From: Arthrobacter sp. AL12
GTDB lineage: Bacteria > Actinomycetota > Actinomycetes > Actinomycetales > Micrococcaceae
NCBI RefSeq assembly: GCF_029960645.1
Contig: NZ_JASBQY010000005.1
Location: 181,292-245,291 of the forward strand
Length of the DNA stretch: 64,000 nt
Direction: 5' to 3'
Shown here piece after piece: positions 55,178-63,903 of this stretch. The position numbers and the translations under genes are program-made. Numbering within the stretch: position 1 is the stretch's first letter; each line of letters starts with the position of its first letter. The notes under the pieces are model-generated. The model saw only the letters and a program-made list of their open reading frames with translations, ran no database searches and was not told the DNA's origin.

Positions 55178-55611
55178 TCCCCACCGGCTCCCAGCCTTCG
55201 CCAGTCCCCACCGGCTCCCAGCCTTCGCCAGTCCCCACCGGCTCCCAGCCTTCGCCAGTCCCCACCGGCTCCCAGCCTTCGCCAGCTCAGGCCGGGTCCC
55301 TCGCCGGCGTGGGCCCACAGGCCGGGTCCCTCGCCGGCGTGGGCCCATCCACCCACCCCGCAGCTGAGCCCGGCGACGGGTCCGGAGTTGCCTCCGGGGA
55401 GACGCCGGCCGCCCAGCAGCCGCTGTTCGCCGTCGTCAAGGGCGAGCCGACGCCGGAGGAGCTCGCGGCGCTGGCCGCCGTCGTGCTGTCCGTGGGCAGC
55501 GGCGAACCGGCCGAGCCGCAGAAGCCAAGCGCCCGGCACTGGATCCGCCGGCAGCAGCTGCAGCTGGCACCGCAGCCCGGACCCGGTTCCTGGAAGCGCA
55601 GCCGCGGCTGA
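55174..55611 (+). CDS. Acyl-CoA carboxylase epsilon subunit with repeat-expanded N-terminus
   Basis: A 145-residue protein. The C-terminal ~60 residues are a recognisable epsilon subunit: [22 protein letters not shown] followed by an aromatic/basic tail ([10 protein letters not shown]). It stabilises actinobacterial alpha-beta carboxylase complexes. The N-terminal ~80 residues are low-complexity, made of four PTGSQPSPV units and two [10 protein letters not shown] units encoded by DNA minisatellites. The start is a GTG at 55174 overlapping the beta-subunit stop. Function of the extension is unknown and may be nil. Confidence 0.85.
   Translation: MIPTGSQPSPVPTGSQPSPVPTGSQPSPVPTGSQPSPAQAGSLAGVGPQAGSLAGVGPSTHPAAEPGDGSGVASGETPAAQQPLFAVVKGEPTPEELAALAAVVLSVGSGEPAEPQKPSARHWIRRQQLQLAPQPGPGSWKRSRG
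55179..55286. repeat. 27-bp coding minisatellite, four copies
   Basis: Four consecutive 27-bp units start at 55179, 55206, 55233 and 55260; the last differs at its final base. The frame is kept, giving PTGSQPSPV repeats. It begins five bases after the GTG start. Confidence 0.95.
55288..55347. repeat. 30-bp coding minisatellite, two copies
   Basis: Two identical 30-bp units (55288-55317 and 55318-55347) directly follow the 27-bp array. They encode [10 protein letters not shown] twice. Confidence 0.95.
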
Positions 55612-55679
55612 AGTCCCCGGGGCCACTCCGCGCCACCCGGAAAAGTGCAGCAACCCTTTCATAACGGCCCCGGTCCGGC

Positions 55680-55692
55680 TAGTGTCTTTCGG
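55680..55692 (+). promoter_or_regulatory. Leaderless promoter of the DUF885 gene
   Basis: TAGTGT (55680-55685) is followed by seven bases and GTG at 55693. This decides the start: there is no ribosome-binding site, and the upstream GTG at 55645 would lie above the -10 box. Confidence 0.5.
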
Positions 55693-57402
55693 GTGACTAC
55701 CGAACCCACTGACAACACTGCCGCCGACAACACCGTTCCAGCGCGCCCGCACACCGCCATCGACGCCGTCGCCGATGCCTTCACGGACACCCTGATCCGG
55801 CTTGACCCGAGTTTCGCCACCGAACTCGGGATCCCGGGGCACGAGGCCGAATACCGGGACTTCTCCCCCGCCGGGCACGAGGAGTTCGCAGCCGCCGCGC
55901 GCGAGACGCTGGCGGCGCTGGAGGGCCTGGAACCGGCGGACGACGTCGACGCCGTCACCCTGGATGCCATGCGCGAGCGCCTGGGCCTGCAGCTGGAACT
56001 CCACGCATCCGGCTGGGACCTGGCAGAGCTGAACAATATCGAGTCGCCCGCCCAGCAGATCCGCTCCATCTTCGACCTCATGCCCACGGCCACCGCCGGG
56101 GACTGGGAGCACATCGCGGGCCGGGCACACAACATAACGGGCGCGATCGACGGCTATATCAAGTCCCTGCGCACGGCCAAGGAGGACGGCAGGGTCTCCG
56201 CAGTCCGGCAGGTCGCGATCGTCATCGAGCAGACCACCAAATACGCCGCGGCAGACGGCTTCTTCGCTAAGCTCGCGGCCGGCGCCAAGACAGCCGAAGG
56301 GCCGCTTTCGCCGGAGCTGCAGGCCAGGCTCGACGCCGGCGCCGCCGACGCCCGGGTGGCCTACTCCCGGCTGGCCGGCTTCCTGGAGTCCGAGCTGCTG
56401 CCGGTCGCGCCGGAGAAGGACGCCGTGGGCCGCGAGCGCTACGCGCTGGCCTCCCGCGTGTTCCTCGGCGCCGCCGTGGACCTGGCGGAAACCTACGCCT
56501 GGGGCGTGCAGGAACTCGACCGCCTGATCGCCGAACAGGAGCGGGTGGCCGAGGAAATCCGCCCCGGCGCCACGATCGAGGAAGCCAAGGAAATCCTCGA
56601 CAACGATTCCGCCCGGCAGCTCAAGGGCACCGAGGCGCTCCGGGTGTGGATGCAGGAGCTCTCCGACAAGGCCGTGGCCGACCTCGCCGGCGTGCACTTC
56701 GACATCCCCGACGTCATGAAGACCCTGGAGTGCAAGATCGCCCCGACCGACGAGGGCGGCATCTATTACACCGGCCCTTCGGACGACTTCAGCCGCCCGG
56801 GCCGTATGTGGTGGTCCGTGCCGCCGGGCGAGGACACCTTCACCACCTGGGCCGAGACCACGACGGTCTACCACGAGGGCGTCCCGGGCCACCACCTGCA
56901 GGTAGCGACCGCCACCTACCGCCGCGAACTGCTCAACAAGTGGCGCCGGAACGTCTGCTGGACCTCCGGGCACGGCGAAGGCTGGGCACTCTACGCCGAG
57001 AAGCTGATGCAGGAACTGGGCTACCTCAGGGATCCCGGTGACCACATGGGCATGCTGGACATGCAGCGGATGCGGGCTGCCCGCGTGGTGTTCGACATCG
57101 GCGTCCACCTGGAGCTGGAGGTGCCCGAGCGTTGGGGGTCGGGCACCTGGACTCCGGACAAGGGCTACGGGTTCCTCAAGCAGAACCTCGCGATCAGCGA
57201 GGGCCAGCTGAAGTTCGAGTTCACCCGCTACCTCGGCTGGCCGGGCCAGGCTCCGTCGTACAAGGTGGGCCAGCGGCTCTGGGAACAGATCCGCGCCGAG
57301 CTCGAATCCCGCCCCGGCTTCGAGCTGAAGGCCTTCCACACCCGGGCCCTCAACATCGGCTCGGTGGGCCTCGACACCCTCAAGCGCGCGCTGCTGGCGT
57401 AG
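55693..57402 (+). CDS. DUF885-family metallopeptidase-like protein
   Basis: A 569-residue, mostly helical cytoplasmic protein. The DUF885 zinc motif HEGVPGHHLQ is at ~395, and the downstream glutamate region WTSGHGEGWALYAEKLM is also present. Both are expected for an active peptidase of this family. The N-terminal part includes DLDPSFATELG-like (RLDPSFATELGIPGHEAEYRDF) text typical of the group. The natural substrate is unknown. A perfect hairpin ends the gene; it appears monocistronic. Confidence 0.85.
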   Translation: MTTEPTDNTAADNTVPARPHTAIDAVADAFTDTLIRLDPSFATELGIPGHEAEYRDFSPAGHEEFAAAARETLAALEGLEPADDVDAVTLDAMRERLGLQLELHASGWDLAELNNIESPAQQIRSIFDLMPTATAGDWEHIAGRAHNITGAIDGYIKSLRTAKEDGRVSAVRQVAIVIEQTTKYAAADGFFAKLAAGAKTAEGPLSPELQARLDAGAADARVAYSRLAGFLESELLPVAPEKDAVGRERYALASRVFLGAAVDLAETYAWGVQELDRLIAEQERVAEEIRPGATIEEAKEILDNDSARQLKGTEALRVWMQELSDKAVADLAGVHFDIPDVMKTLECKIAPTDEGGIYYTGPSDDFSRPGRMWWSVPPGEDTFTTWAETTTVYHEGVPGHHLQVATATYRRELLNKWRRNVCWTSGHGEGWALYAEKLMQELGYLRDPGDHMGMLDMQRMRAARVVFDIGVHLELEVPERWGSGTWTPDKGYGFLKQNLAISEGQLKFEFTRYLGWPGQAPSYKVGQRLWEQIRAELESRPGFELKAFHTRALNIGSVGLDTLKRALLA

Positions 57403-57475
57403 CCCGCCGGCAACCGCACTCTTGGGGTAGCAACGCCGAGGCAGCCCGGCCGCTAAGCGCCCTGCCGGGGCACCA

Positions 57476-57540
57476 CCGCCGAGGTGACAGTTCGCGCCCA
57501 TGATCGTCCAGCCCATGGGCGCGAACTGTCACCTCGGCGG
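57476..57540 (+). terminator. Perfect 27-bp stem hairpin (repeat family copy 2)
   Basis: Arms at 57476-57502 and 57514-57540 are exact complements around an 11-nt loop. The inner 19 bp of each arm equal the arms of the hairpin at 9602-9658. It lies 74 bp past the DUF885 stop and upstream of a leaderless symporter promoter. No U-run follows. Confidence 0.7.
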
Positions 57541-57701
57541 AATTCCCGGGCCGCGTGGGAGACAATCGCCACAACAGGCCCGGGAATAACTTCACAAACG
57601 GGGTGTCCTCCCGCGTATTTCCAGGGATTCCGCTGGCGGGGCCGAGAATCTGCCGCGTCATATTTCTCAACATCCGTTCGCCGTGCTAGGTGCGCCGGAC
57701 C

Positions 57702-57713
57702 TAGCGTGATCCG
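57702..57713 (+). promoter_or_regulatory. Leaderless promoter of the DAACS symporter
   Basis: TAGCGT (57702-57707) is followed by six bases and GTG at 57714. No Shine-Dalgarno sequence is present. Confidence 0.5.
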
Positions 57714-59174
57714 GTGAGCACACAGACAAGCACCCCCGCACCCGCCGGAAAGACCGGCTTCCAGTTGCCCAAATGGGCCGGCTCGTTCGGTTTCCAGATC
57801 ATCGCCGCCCTGATCGTGGGCCTGGGACTTGGCCTGCTGGCCAAGTACACGGGCAGCACCAAGGCGAACCCCAACGCCCTCGGCGCCACCCTGCAGACCA
57901 TCGGCTCGAGCTATGTCTCGCTGCTGCAGACCGCCGTCGTGCCCCTCATCTTCACCGCCGTGGTCAGCTCCATCTCCAACCTTCGCGCCGTCTCCAACGC
58001 CGCCCGGCTGGCCTGGAACACGCTGCTTTGGTTCGCCATCACCGCACTGATCTCCGTGCTGATCGGCATCGGCCTGGGCGTGTTCCTGCAGCCCGGCGCC
58101 AACACCGGCATCACCCAGGAAGCCAAGTACGCCGGCAAGTCCGGTGACTGGTGGGCGTTCCTGACCGGGCTGTTCCCGAAGAACTTCCTGGGCCTCGGCG
58201 CCAGCACCACCGTCACCGAGGGAGTCGCCACCACAGCGGTGAGCTTCAACGTCCTGCAGATCCTGGTCATCGCGGTCGCCGTCGGCATCGCAGCGCTGAA
58301 GGTGGGCAAGGCTGCCGAACCCTTCCTGAACCTCAACGCCTCCGCCCTCGCCGTGATCCAGAAGGTCCTCTGGTGGATTATCCGGATCGCCCCGATCGGC
58401 ACCGTCGGCCTGATCGGCAACGCTGTGGCGATTTACGGCTGGGACACCATCGGCTCCCTGGGCAAGTTCACGTTCGCCATCTATGTGGGCCTGGCCCTCG
58501 TGCTGTTCGTTGTCTACCCGGTCCTGGTCCGCGCCCACGGCCTGTCCATCAAGCAGTACTTCTCCGGCGTCTGGCCGGCCGTGCAACTGGCCTTCGTCTC
58601 CCGCTCCTCGGTGGGCACCCTCCCGCTGACCCAGCGTGTGACCGAACGCAGCCTGGGTGTCCCCCGCGCCTACGCCTCGTTCGCCGTCCCGCTGGGCGCC
58701 ACCACCAAAATGGACGGCTGCGCCGCGATCTACCCCGCGATCTCGGCGATCTTTGTGGCCCAGTTCTTCGGTATCCAGCTCGACTTCACCCAGTACCTGC
58801 TGATCGCCCTCGTCTCCGTGCTCGGCTCCGCCGCGACGGCCGGCACCACCGGCGCCGTCGTGATGCTGACCCTGACGCTCTCAACGCTGGGACTGCCGCT
58901 GGCCGGCGTCGGGCTGCTGCTGGCGATCGACCCGATCCTGGACATGGGCCGCACCGCGGTCAACGTGGCCGGGCAGGCCCTGATCCCCACGATCGTGGCC
59001 AAACGACAGGGCATCCTTGACGAGTCGCTGTACAACGCCCCGCGCACGGGCGACCCGTTCGCCGACGAAGCCGCCGACAACACAGCCGGCACCGCCGAGG
59101 CCGCAGCGGACCCCTCCGCCACCGCTCCGGCAGCGTCGCCGGAAGGCCGCGAGTTGGCCGGCACCAGGGCGTAG
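57714..59174 (+). CDS. Dicarboxylate/amino acid:cation symporter (DAACS family)
   Basis: A 486-residue GltP/DctA/TcyP-type transporter with about eight TM helices and two re-entrant hairpins. Signature motifs are SRSSVGTLPLT (hairpin 1), the TKMDGCAAIYPA unwound TM7, and the substrate/cation site DMGRTAVNVAGQ in TM8. The Gly-Thr-Leu-Pro and MDGCA variants look closer to the cystine (TcyP) branch than to glutamate carriers, but I hold this loosely. A Pro/Ala-rich tail of ~45 residues is cytoplasmic. The GTG start is supported by the leaderless promoter. Confidence 0.9.
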   Translation: MSTQTSTPAPAGKTGFQLPKWAGSFGFQIIAALIVGLGLGLLAKYTGSTKANPNALGATLQTIGSSYVSLLQTAVVPLIFTAVVSSISNLRAVSNAARLAWNTLLWFAITALISVLIGIGLGVFLQPGANTGITQEAKYAGKSGDWWAFLTGLFPKNFLGLGASTTVTEGVATTAVSFNVLQILVIAVAVGIAALKVGKAAEPFLNLNASALAVIQKVLWWIIRIAPIGTVGLIGNAVAIYGWDTIGSLGKFTFAIYVGLALVLFVVYPVLVRAHGLSIKQYFSGVWPAVQLAFVSRSSVGTLPLTQRVTERSLGVPRAYASFAVPLGATTKMDGCAAIYPAISAIFVAQFFGIQLDFTQYLLIALVSVLGSAATAGTTGAVVMLTLTLSTLGLPLAGVGLLLAIDPILDMGRTAVNVAGQALIPTIVAKRQGILDESLYNAPRTGDPFADEAADNTAGTAEAAADPSATAPAASPEGRELAGTRA

Positions 59175-59213
59175 CCGACGGCACCAGCCCCAATCTGCAG
59201 CAGCCTAAGCAGG

Positions 59214-59263
59214 CTTAACAGGGGAAGTCCCCGGGAATTCTCCCGGGGACTTCCCCTGTTAAG
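59214..59263. terminator. Perfect 23-bp stem bidirectional hairpin
   Basis: Arms at 59214-59236 and 59241-59263 are exact complements with a 4-nt loop; the core is ACAGGGGAAGTCCCCGGGA. It lies between the convergent symporter and small secreted-protein genes. Confidence 0.8.
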
Positions 59264-59326
59264 CGGCGTCTACGCTTCGCCCAAAGCCGCGTCTACACTT
59301 CATCGAAGACGGCTGTGCGGTGGCGC

Positions 59327-59887
59327 CTAGTGTCCGCCCCGGCCTCCGCCAATCACGCCCTTCTCGATGGCCTTGGTGACGGCGTCCGCCTCGGCCTGGG
59401 TCAGCGTGCCGTCGGTGACCGCGGTATCCAGCCTGGTCTTCAGCGCTGCGGCGCGGTCAGCCTGGGCCGCGGTCCGCAGCTCCTCCAGGGCCGCGGTGAC
59501 CTTGGATTCCTCAAGGCCCAACGACTCAGCCAGTGATTTCGCCAATGCCGCGTCCCTGGTGGCGGGGTCCGGCTTGGTGCCCTCGGCCGGCGGCGTGGTG
59601 GGCTTGTTGGCTTCGCGGAAGGCCTGCAGGGCCTCGGTTACCTTGGCCTCATCAACGCCGAGCTTGGCAGCCAGTTCGGCAGCCTGGGCGGCACCGCGCT
59701 CTCCGCCCTTCCCATGGCCGCCGCGCATGCCCTGTCCGTCGGTGGTCCCGGGCGTTGCCTGTGCCGAAGCGCTGGAGCTGGGGGTCGGAGTCGTGGCTGC
59801 TGACGCCATCCCGGTAACTCCGAGGCCGGCGCCCAGGGCCAGTGCCCCGGCCGAGATGGCGAGCGTCATTCTCTTCGTACGTGACAT
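59327..59887 (-). CDS. Small secreted helical protein
   Basis: A 186-residue protein with a clear Sec signal peptide (MSRTKRMTLAISAGALALGA, probable cleavage after ASA near residue 33). A Ser/Thr/Gly linker follows, then two copies of a ~45-residue helical unit (LAAKLGVDEAKVTEALQAFRE and LAESLGLEESKVTAALEELRT). The C-terminal KTRLDTAVTDGTLTQAEADAVTKAIEKG stretch resembles SHOCT/EF-hand-like short helices. The ATG at 59885-59887 has AGGAG 7 nt upstream. Similar proteins are common in Micrococcaceae; function unknown. Confidence 0.8.
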   Translation of the reverse strand: MSRTKRMTLAISAGALALGAGLGVTGMASAATTPTPSSSASAQATPGTTDGQGMRGGHGKGGERGAAQAAELAAKLGVDEAKVTEALQAFREANKPTTPPAEGTKPDPATRDAALAKSLAESLGLEESKVTAALEELRTAAQADRAAALKTRLDTAVTDGTLTQAEADAVTKAIEKGVIGGGRGGH

Positions 59888-60085
59888 GTGCTGTCTCCTG
59901 GTCTGCAGCTGGTGAGGGCTGCGGTTGGTGGTTGTCTCTTCCAAGACGTAGTGCAAGTCTCCGCCGGACCCTTCTGCGGGAGCTGTTCGGAACCTTTCAT
60001 CTTCCTGTGAAGGTTGGCGACAGCCGCCCCTTGCGACCTGGGGGCAGGCTTCGGCTGCATCCCAGTCCGTGCGTCCCGGAGTGGG

Positions 60086-60097
60086 TAGGCTCAGGGC
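60086..60097 (+). promoter_or_regulatory. Leaderless promoter of the YbjQ gene
   Basis: TAGGCT (60086-60091) is followed by six bases and the ATG at 60098. The rest of the 210-bp gap 59888-60097 holds the promoter of the divergent secreted protein and nothing else I can name. Confidence 0.45.
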
Positions 60098-60478
60098 ATG
60101 CTGATCGTGACCTCCAATGACATCCCCGGCCACCGCATCGACGCCGTTTTCGGCGAGGTGATGGGCCTTACCGTCCGCGCCCGGGATATCGGCAACCAAA
60201 TGATGGCCGGTTTCCGCTCAATCGGCGGAGGGGAGCTGCCCGAGATGACGCGCATGCTCTCCGAGAGCAGGCAACAGGTCATGGCCCGGATGGTTACCGA
60301 GGCAGAGCAGCGTGGCGCCAACGCCATTGTTGCCATGCGCTTTGACAATTCGCAGCTGGGGACCACCTGGACCGAGGTCTGCGCGTACGGCACGGCCGTG
60401 TTCGCGATTCCCATCCCGGCGGGCGAAACAGGCGCCACCGGGCAATCCATCTACCTGACGAAGACCAGCGCGGACTAA
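60098..60478 (+). CDS. YbjQ/UPF0145 (DUF74) family protein
   Basis: A 126-residue protein of the YbjQ family, which forms homopentamers and was once suggested to bind metals. Family text: GEVMGLTVRARDIGNQMMAGFRSI, MTRMLSESRQQVMARM and GANAIVAMRFDNS. The family's usual length is about 105; the extra C-terminal 20 residues (PAGETGATGQSIYLTKTSAD) are not conserved. No neighbour suggests a specific job. Confidence 0.88.
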   Translation: MLIVTSNDIPGHRIDAVFGEVMGLTVRARDIGNQMMAGFRSIGGGELPEMTRMLSESRQQVMARMVTEAEQRGANAIVAMRFDNSQLGTTWTEVCAYGTAVFAIPIPAGETGATGQSIYLTKTSAD

Positions 60479-60482
60479 AACT

Positions 60483-60517
60483 TGCCCTGAGTGCAAACAT
60501 GCACGTAGTGTACGTGT
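60483..60517 (+). promoter_or_regulatory. Leaderless promoter of the TetR-MMPL operon
   Basis: A -35 TTGCCC (60483-60488), a 17-bp spacer, a -10 TAGTGT (60506-60511), then six bases to the GTG at 60518. This is the best-formed promoter in the window. Confidence 0.65.
60502..60516. promoter_or_regulatory. TetR-type operator CACGTA-N3-TACGTG
   Basis: A perfect 6+3+6 palindrome (60502-60507 and 60511-60516) covers the -10 box and the bases just before the start codon of the TetR gene. Bound repressor would block its own operon and hence the efflux pump. Confidence 0.6.
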
Positions 60518-61276
60518 GTGCCCAACTCTTCCTCCCCCCGCACAGCCGCGCCCCCGGCGCCCGCCTCCGCGTCCGCGTCCGGGCCACCGTCGATGCCGTC
60601 CCGCCGCGAGCTGAACAAAGCGGCCACCCGCCAGGCCATCACCGACGCCGCGCTGGCTTTGCTCCGGTCCAACGGCCCCGGCAATTTTACGGTCGAGGAC
60701 ATCGCCGACGCCGCCGGAATCTCCCGCCGCACCTTCTTCAACTACTTCAGCAGCACCGAGGCGGCCATCGCCGCCGTCACCTTCGGTTTCCTGGACACGG
60801 CACTCCAGCAGTTCCGGCTGCGCCCGGCCGGTGAACCCTTCCTGGAATCGGCCCGGGCAGCCCTCGTGGAACTCGCCGACCCGATGACGGTCGCTCCGCT
60901 GGCCGAGCTGTACAGCCTTGGCCAGACCAATCCGCAGCTCAGCCGGTCCGAACTCGAAGCCTGGGACCACTGCACCGTCGAGATCATCACCGCGGCCCGT
61001 GAGCGCCTCAGAGAAGGCGTCGAGCTCGACGAGCTGTACCTCCGCGCCCTGGCCGGCTCAGTCATCTCCTGCGGCAAAGCCGCCATGGACGTCTGGTTCC
61101 TCCGGTGCGGCGGTTCCCTGACCCCGGAATCCCTGTCCACCCTGCGGCAGCTCCTGATCGATTCCATGGGCCTGCTGGGCTCCGGATTCGCCCGCCCCGA
61201 CGCTGCCCCTTCAACCACCCAGGCCACCATCCCGGCCGACAACTCCACCGCAACCCCTCCCCCAGATCGGCACTGA
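60518..61276 (+). CDS. TetR-family transcriptional regulator
   Basis: A 252-residue regulator. After a Pro/Ala-rich stretch of ~28 residues, the HTH lies at ~30-80 (ATRQAITDAALALLRSNGPGNFTVEDIADAAGISRRTFFNYF). A helical ligand/dimer domain with a Ser/Thr/Pro tail follows. The GTG at 60518 is set by the leaderless promoter; the ATG at 60596 would also include the HTH. The stop is 1 bp before the MMPL transporter, so it very likely controls that pump and itself through the palindrome at 60502-60516. The inducer is unknown. Confidence 0.9.
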   Translation: MPNSSSPRTAAPPAPASASASGPPSMPSRRELNKAATRQAITDAALALLRSNGPGNFTVEDIADAAGISRRTFFNYFSSTEAAIAAVTFGFLDTALQQFRLRPAGEPFLESARAALVELADPMTVAPLAELYSLGQTNPQLSRSELEAWDHCTVEIITAARERLREGVELDELYLRALAGSVISCGKAAMDVWFLRCGGSLTPESLSTLRQLLIDSMGLLGSGFARPDAAPSTTQATIPADNSTATPPPDRH

Positions 61277-61277
61277 C

Positions 61278-63818
61278 ATGGCCCTGATGCTCTACCGCCT
61301 CGGCAAATTTTCCTACCGCCACCGCTGGCTCGTCATCTCCCTGTGGCTCGCCGTCATGGTGGCCGTCGGCGGTGCGGCAGCCGCCTTCCACGGCACGTTG
61401 TCCAACAACTTCCAGATCCCCGGCACCGAAACCCAGCAGATGGCGGACAAGCTCAAGACCGAGCTTCCCTCGTCCTCCGGCGGCTCCGCCAGCGTGGTGT
61501 TCGAAGCCAACGATGCCCAGTTCAGCCAGACCGGCAAGGACGCCGTCACGGCCGCGCTGACCAAGCTCGAAACCCTCCCGGACGTTCGGGGCACCGTTGA
61601 TCCGTTCGCCACCCAGGCGCAGCTGGAGGCGGCCGTCACCGATCTGGCCGCCGGCAAGGAGCAGTCCGCTACCGGGAAGGCCAAGCTTGAGACCGCCGCT
61701 GCCGAGCTCGCCGCCGGGAAGGCCCAGCTGGACGCTGCAGAACAGCAGATGGCGGCCGCCGGCATGCCGGCCGCTGCGATCGAGGCACGCCTCGGCCAGC
61801 AGAAGGCGGCCCTCACCCAAGGTCAGGCAAAGCTCGACGCCGGCACCCAGGAACTGGAAGCCGGCGAGGCCAAGCTGGCCCTTGGCGCCCGCCAGCTGGA
61901 GGCCTCTAAGGGCCTCCGCTTCGTTTCCGAGGACGGCAAGGCCGCTATCGCGCAGGTCCAGTTCAAGACCTCCATCAACGGCCTCAACCCGGAGGTCCGC
62001 CAGGAGGTCCAGGACATCGTCAAGGAGGTGTCCGCCGCCAACGTCACCGCACTGCCCAGCAAGGAAATCAGCGAGGACATCTCCGAGCTCTTTGGCGCTG
62101 CCGAGATTATCGGCATCGCGGTTGCAGCCCTGGTCCTGATCATCATGCTCGGGACCCTGATCGCCGCGGGACTTCCGCTGCTGATGGCCGTCGTAGGAGT
62201 CGCCGTCGGTGTGGGCGGCACGTTCGCGCTCAGCGGCGCCACGGACATGAGCTCCATCTCCCCGATGCTGGCGCTGATGCTCGGCCTCGCCGTCGGGATC
62301 GACTACTCGCTGTTCATCGTGAACCGGCACCGCGGCCAGCTGCTCGCCGGCATGGACCCCGAGGAGTCCGTGGCGCTCGCCACCGGCACGTCCGGCAACG
62401 CTGTGCTCTTCGCCGGCCTGACCGTCATCATCGCCCTCGCGGCACTGGTCGTCCCGGGCCTTCCGTTCCTGGCCGTCATGGGCCTCTCCGCCGCCGCAAC
62501 GGTGGCCGTCGCCGTCGTCGTGGCCCTGACCCTGACGCCGGCTGTGCTCTCCCTCATTGGCCGGAAACTGATCTCCAAGCGGGCCTGGGCCAAGGCGGAC
62601 CGGCACAACGCGGCGCCCGGCCACGAAACCGAGGACCGCGCCAAGGACGAATACCGCAGCAGCCACGGCTGGGGCGGCATCGTCACCAACCACCCGTGGC
62701 TGGCCCTGCTGGCCGGAGTGGTCCTGCTCGGCGTGGTGGCCCTGCCCGCCGCCCAGCTGCGGCTCGCGCTGCCTGACGCCAGCTCCGAACCGGTCGCCTC
62801 GCAGGCCTTCCAGGCCTACGACGTCACCAAACGGAGCTTCGGCGAAGGCATGACCGGCCCGATCATCGTGGTGGGCGACCTCCCCGAGGGACTCAGCGAG
62901 GCCGAGGCGCAGGCCACACAGTTCGACGTGGCGGATATCTTGCGCGTGACCGAGAATGTCAGCGCGGCCGTGCCGTTGGCCCTGAGCGAGGACCGCCGCA
63001 CCGCGGTGTTCCAGGTCATCCCGAACGAGGGCCCGGCCAGCGCCAGCACCGTCCACGTGGTCTCCGAACTCCGCGCCGAAAAGGGCCAGATCAAGGACAC
63101 CACCGGCGTCAGCATCGGGCTCACCGGACAGACCGCCGGCAACGTCGATGTGTCCAGCAAGCTCGGCGACGCCCTGCCGCCGTACCTGGCGATCGTGGTG
63201 GGCCTCTCGCTGATCCTGCTGCTGCTGGTCTTCCGCTCCATCTGGGTGCCGCTGCTGGCCACCGGCGGATTCCTGCTCTCGCTCGCCGCCGCCTTCGGTG
63301 CCGTCGTTGCCGTCTACCAGTGGGGCTGGCTCGGGCCCATCTTCGGCGTCGAGAATCCGGGCGCCGTGCTGAGCTTCCTGCCGATCATCCTTATCGGTGT
63401 GCTGTTCGGCCTGGCCATGGACTACCAGGTGTTCATTGCCTCCGGCATGCGCGAGTCGTACATGCACGGCGAATCGGCCAAGCACGCGGTCCGCTCGGGC
63501 TTCAGCCACGCCGCTGCCGTGGTCACCGCGGCCGCGATCATCATGGTCAGCGTGTTCTCGGGCTTCATCTTCTCGCACCTGAACATGGTCCGGCCGCTCG
63601 GCTTCGCGATGGCCTTCGGTGTGCTGATTGACGCCTTTGTGGTCCGGATGACGATTGTCCCGGCCGTGATGTACCTGCTCGGCGAAAGGGCCTGGTGGCT
63701 GCCGCGCTGGCTGGACCGCATCCTGCCGGACGTGGACGTTGAAGGCGCCAAGCTGCGCAAGCCCGCGGCTTCCGTCCCTGGGCCTGTGCCGGAAGCAGCC
63801 GGGGTAACTGCCCGGTAG
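61278..63818 (+). CDS. MMPL/RND-family transporter
   Basis: An 846-residue inner-membrane transporter of the MmpL/YdfJ type, exporting lipids or drugs. TM1 (~14-36) precedes a periplasmic loop that contains a long Ala/Lys/Gln coiled coil (about residues 120-215, heptads like AAGKAQLDAAEQQM). TM2-6 follow, with the proton-relay motif GLAVGIDYSLFIVNRHR. A second half repeats the plan with GLAMDYQVFIASGMRESY. The Asp-Tyr pairs in both motifs are intact. The ATG at 61278 lies 1 bp after the TetR stop; Met4 is an alternative. Confidence 0.93.
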   Translation: MALMLYRLGKFSYRHRWLVISLWLAVMVAVGGAAAAFHGTLSNNFQIPGTETQQMADKLKTELPSSSGGSASVVFEANDAQFSQTGKDAVTAALTKLETLPDVRGTVDPFATQAQLEAAVTDLAAGKEQSATGKAKLETAAAELAAGKAQLDAAEQQMAAAGMPAAAIEARLGQQKAALTQGQAKLDAGTQELEAGEAKLALGARQLEASKGLRFVSEDGKAAIAQVQFKTSINGLNPEVRQEVQDIVKEVSAANVTALPSKEISEDISELFGAAEIIGIAVAALVLIIMLGTLIAAGLPLLMAVVGVAVGVGGTFALSGATDMSSISPMLALMLGLAVGIDYSLFIVNRHRGQLLAGMDPEESVALATGTSGNAVLFAGLTVIIALAALVVPGLPFLAVMGLSAAATVAVAVVVALTLTPAVLSLIGRKLISKRAWAKADRHNAAPGHETEDRAKDEYRSSHGWGGIVTNHPWLALLAGVVLLGVVALPAAQLRLALPDASSEPVASQAFQAYDVTKRSFGEGMTGPIIVVGDLPEGLSEAEAQATQFDVADILRVTENVSAAVPLALSEDRRTAVFQVIPNEGPASASTVHVVSELRAEKGQIKDTTGVSIGLTGQTAGNVDVSSKLGDALPPYLAIVVGLSLILLLLVFRSIWVPLLATGGFLLSLAAAFGAVVAVYQWGWLGPIFGVENPGAVLSFLPIILIGVLFGLAMDYQVFIASGMRESYMHGESAKHAVRSGFSHAAAVVTAAAIIMVSVFSGFIFSHLNMVRPLGFAMAFGVLIDAFVVRMTIVPAVMYLLGERAWWLPRWLDRILPDVDVEGAKLRKPAASVPGPVPEAAGVTAR

Positions 63819-63841
63819 CTTGTGCCAGCTGCCACCGGCAG

Positions 63842-63859
63842 CTATATCCAGCCATATAG
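63842..63859. repeat. Small inverted repeat CTATAT-N6-ATATAG
   Basis: A 6-bp palindrome pair 23 bp after the MMPL stop. It may be part of the 3' region or an operator for a gene outside the window. Confidence 0.25.
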
Positions 63860-63870
63860 GGGTTCGACAA

Positions 63871-63903
63871 GCCGTCCGCCGATCATTCCGATCGGCGGGC
63901 GGC
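63871..63903 (+). terminator. Rho-independent terminator of the TetR-MMPL operon
   Basis: GCCGTCCGCCGAT (63871-63883) pairs with ATCGGCGGGCGGC (63891-63903) with one mismatch and a 7-nt loop, followed by TTTGTT. From 63904 to the window end I see no supportable gene. Confidence 0.8.
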
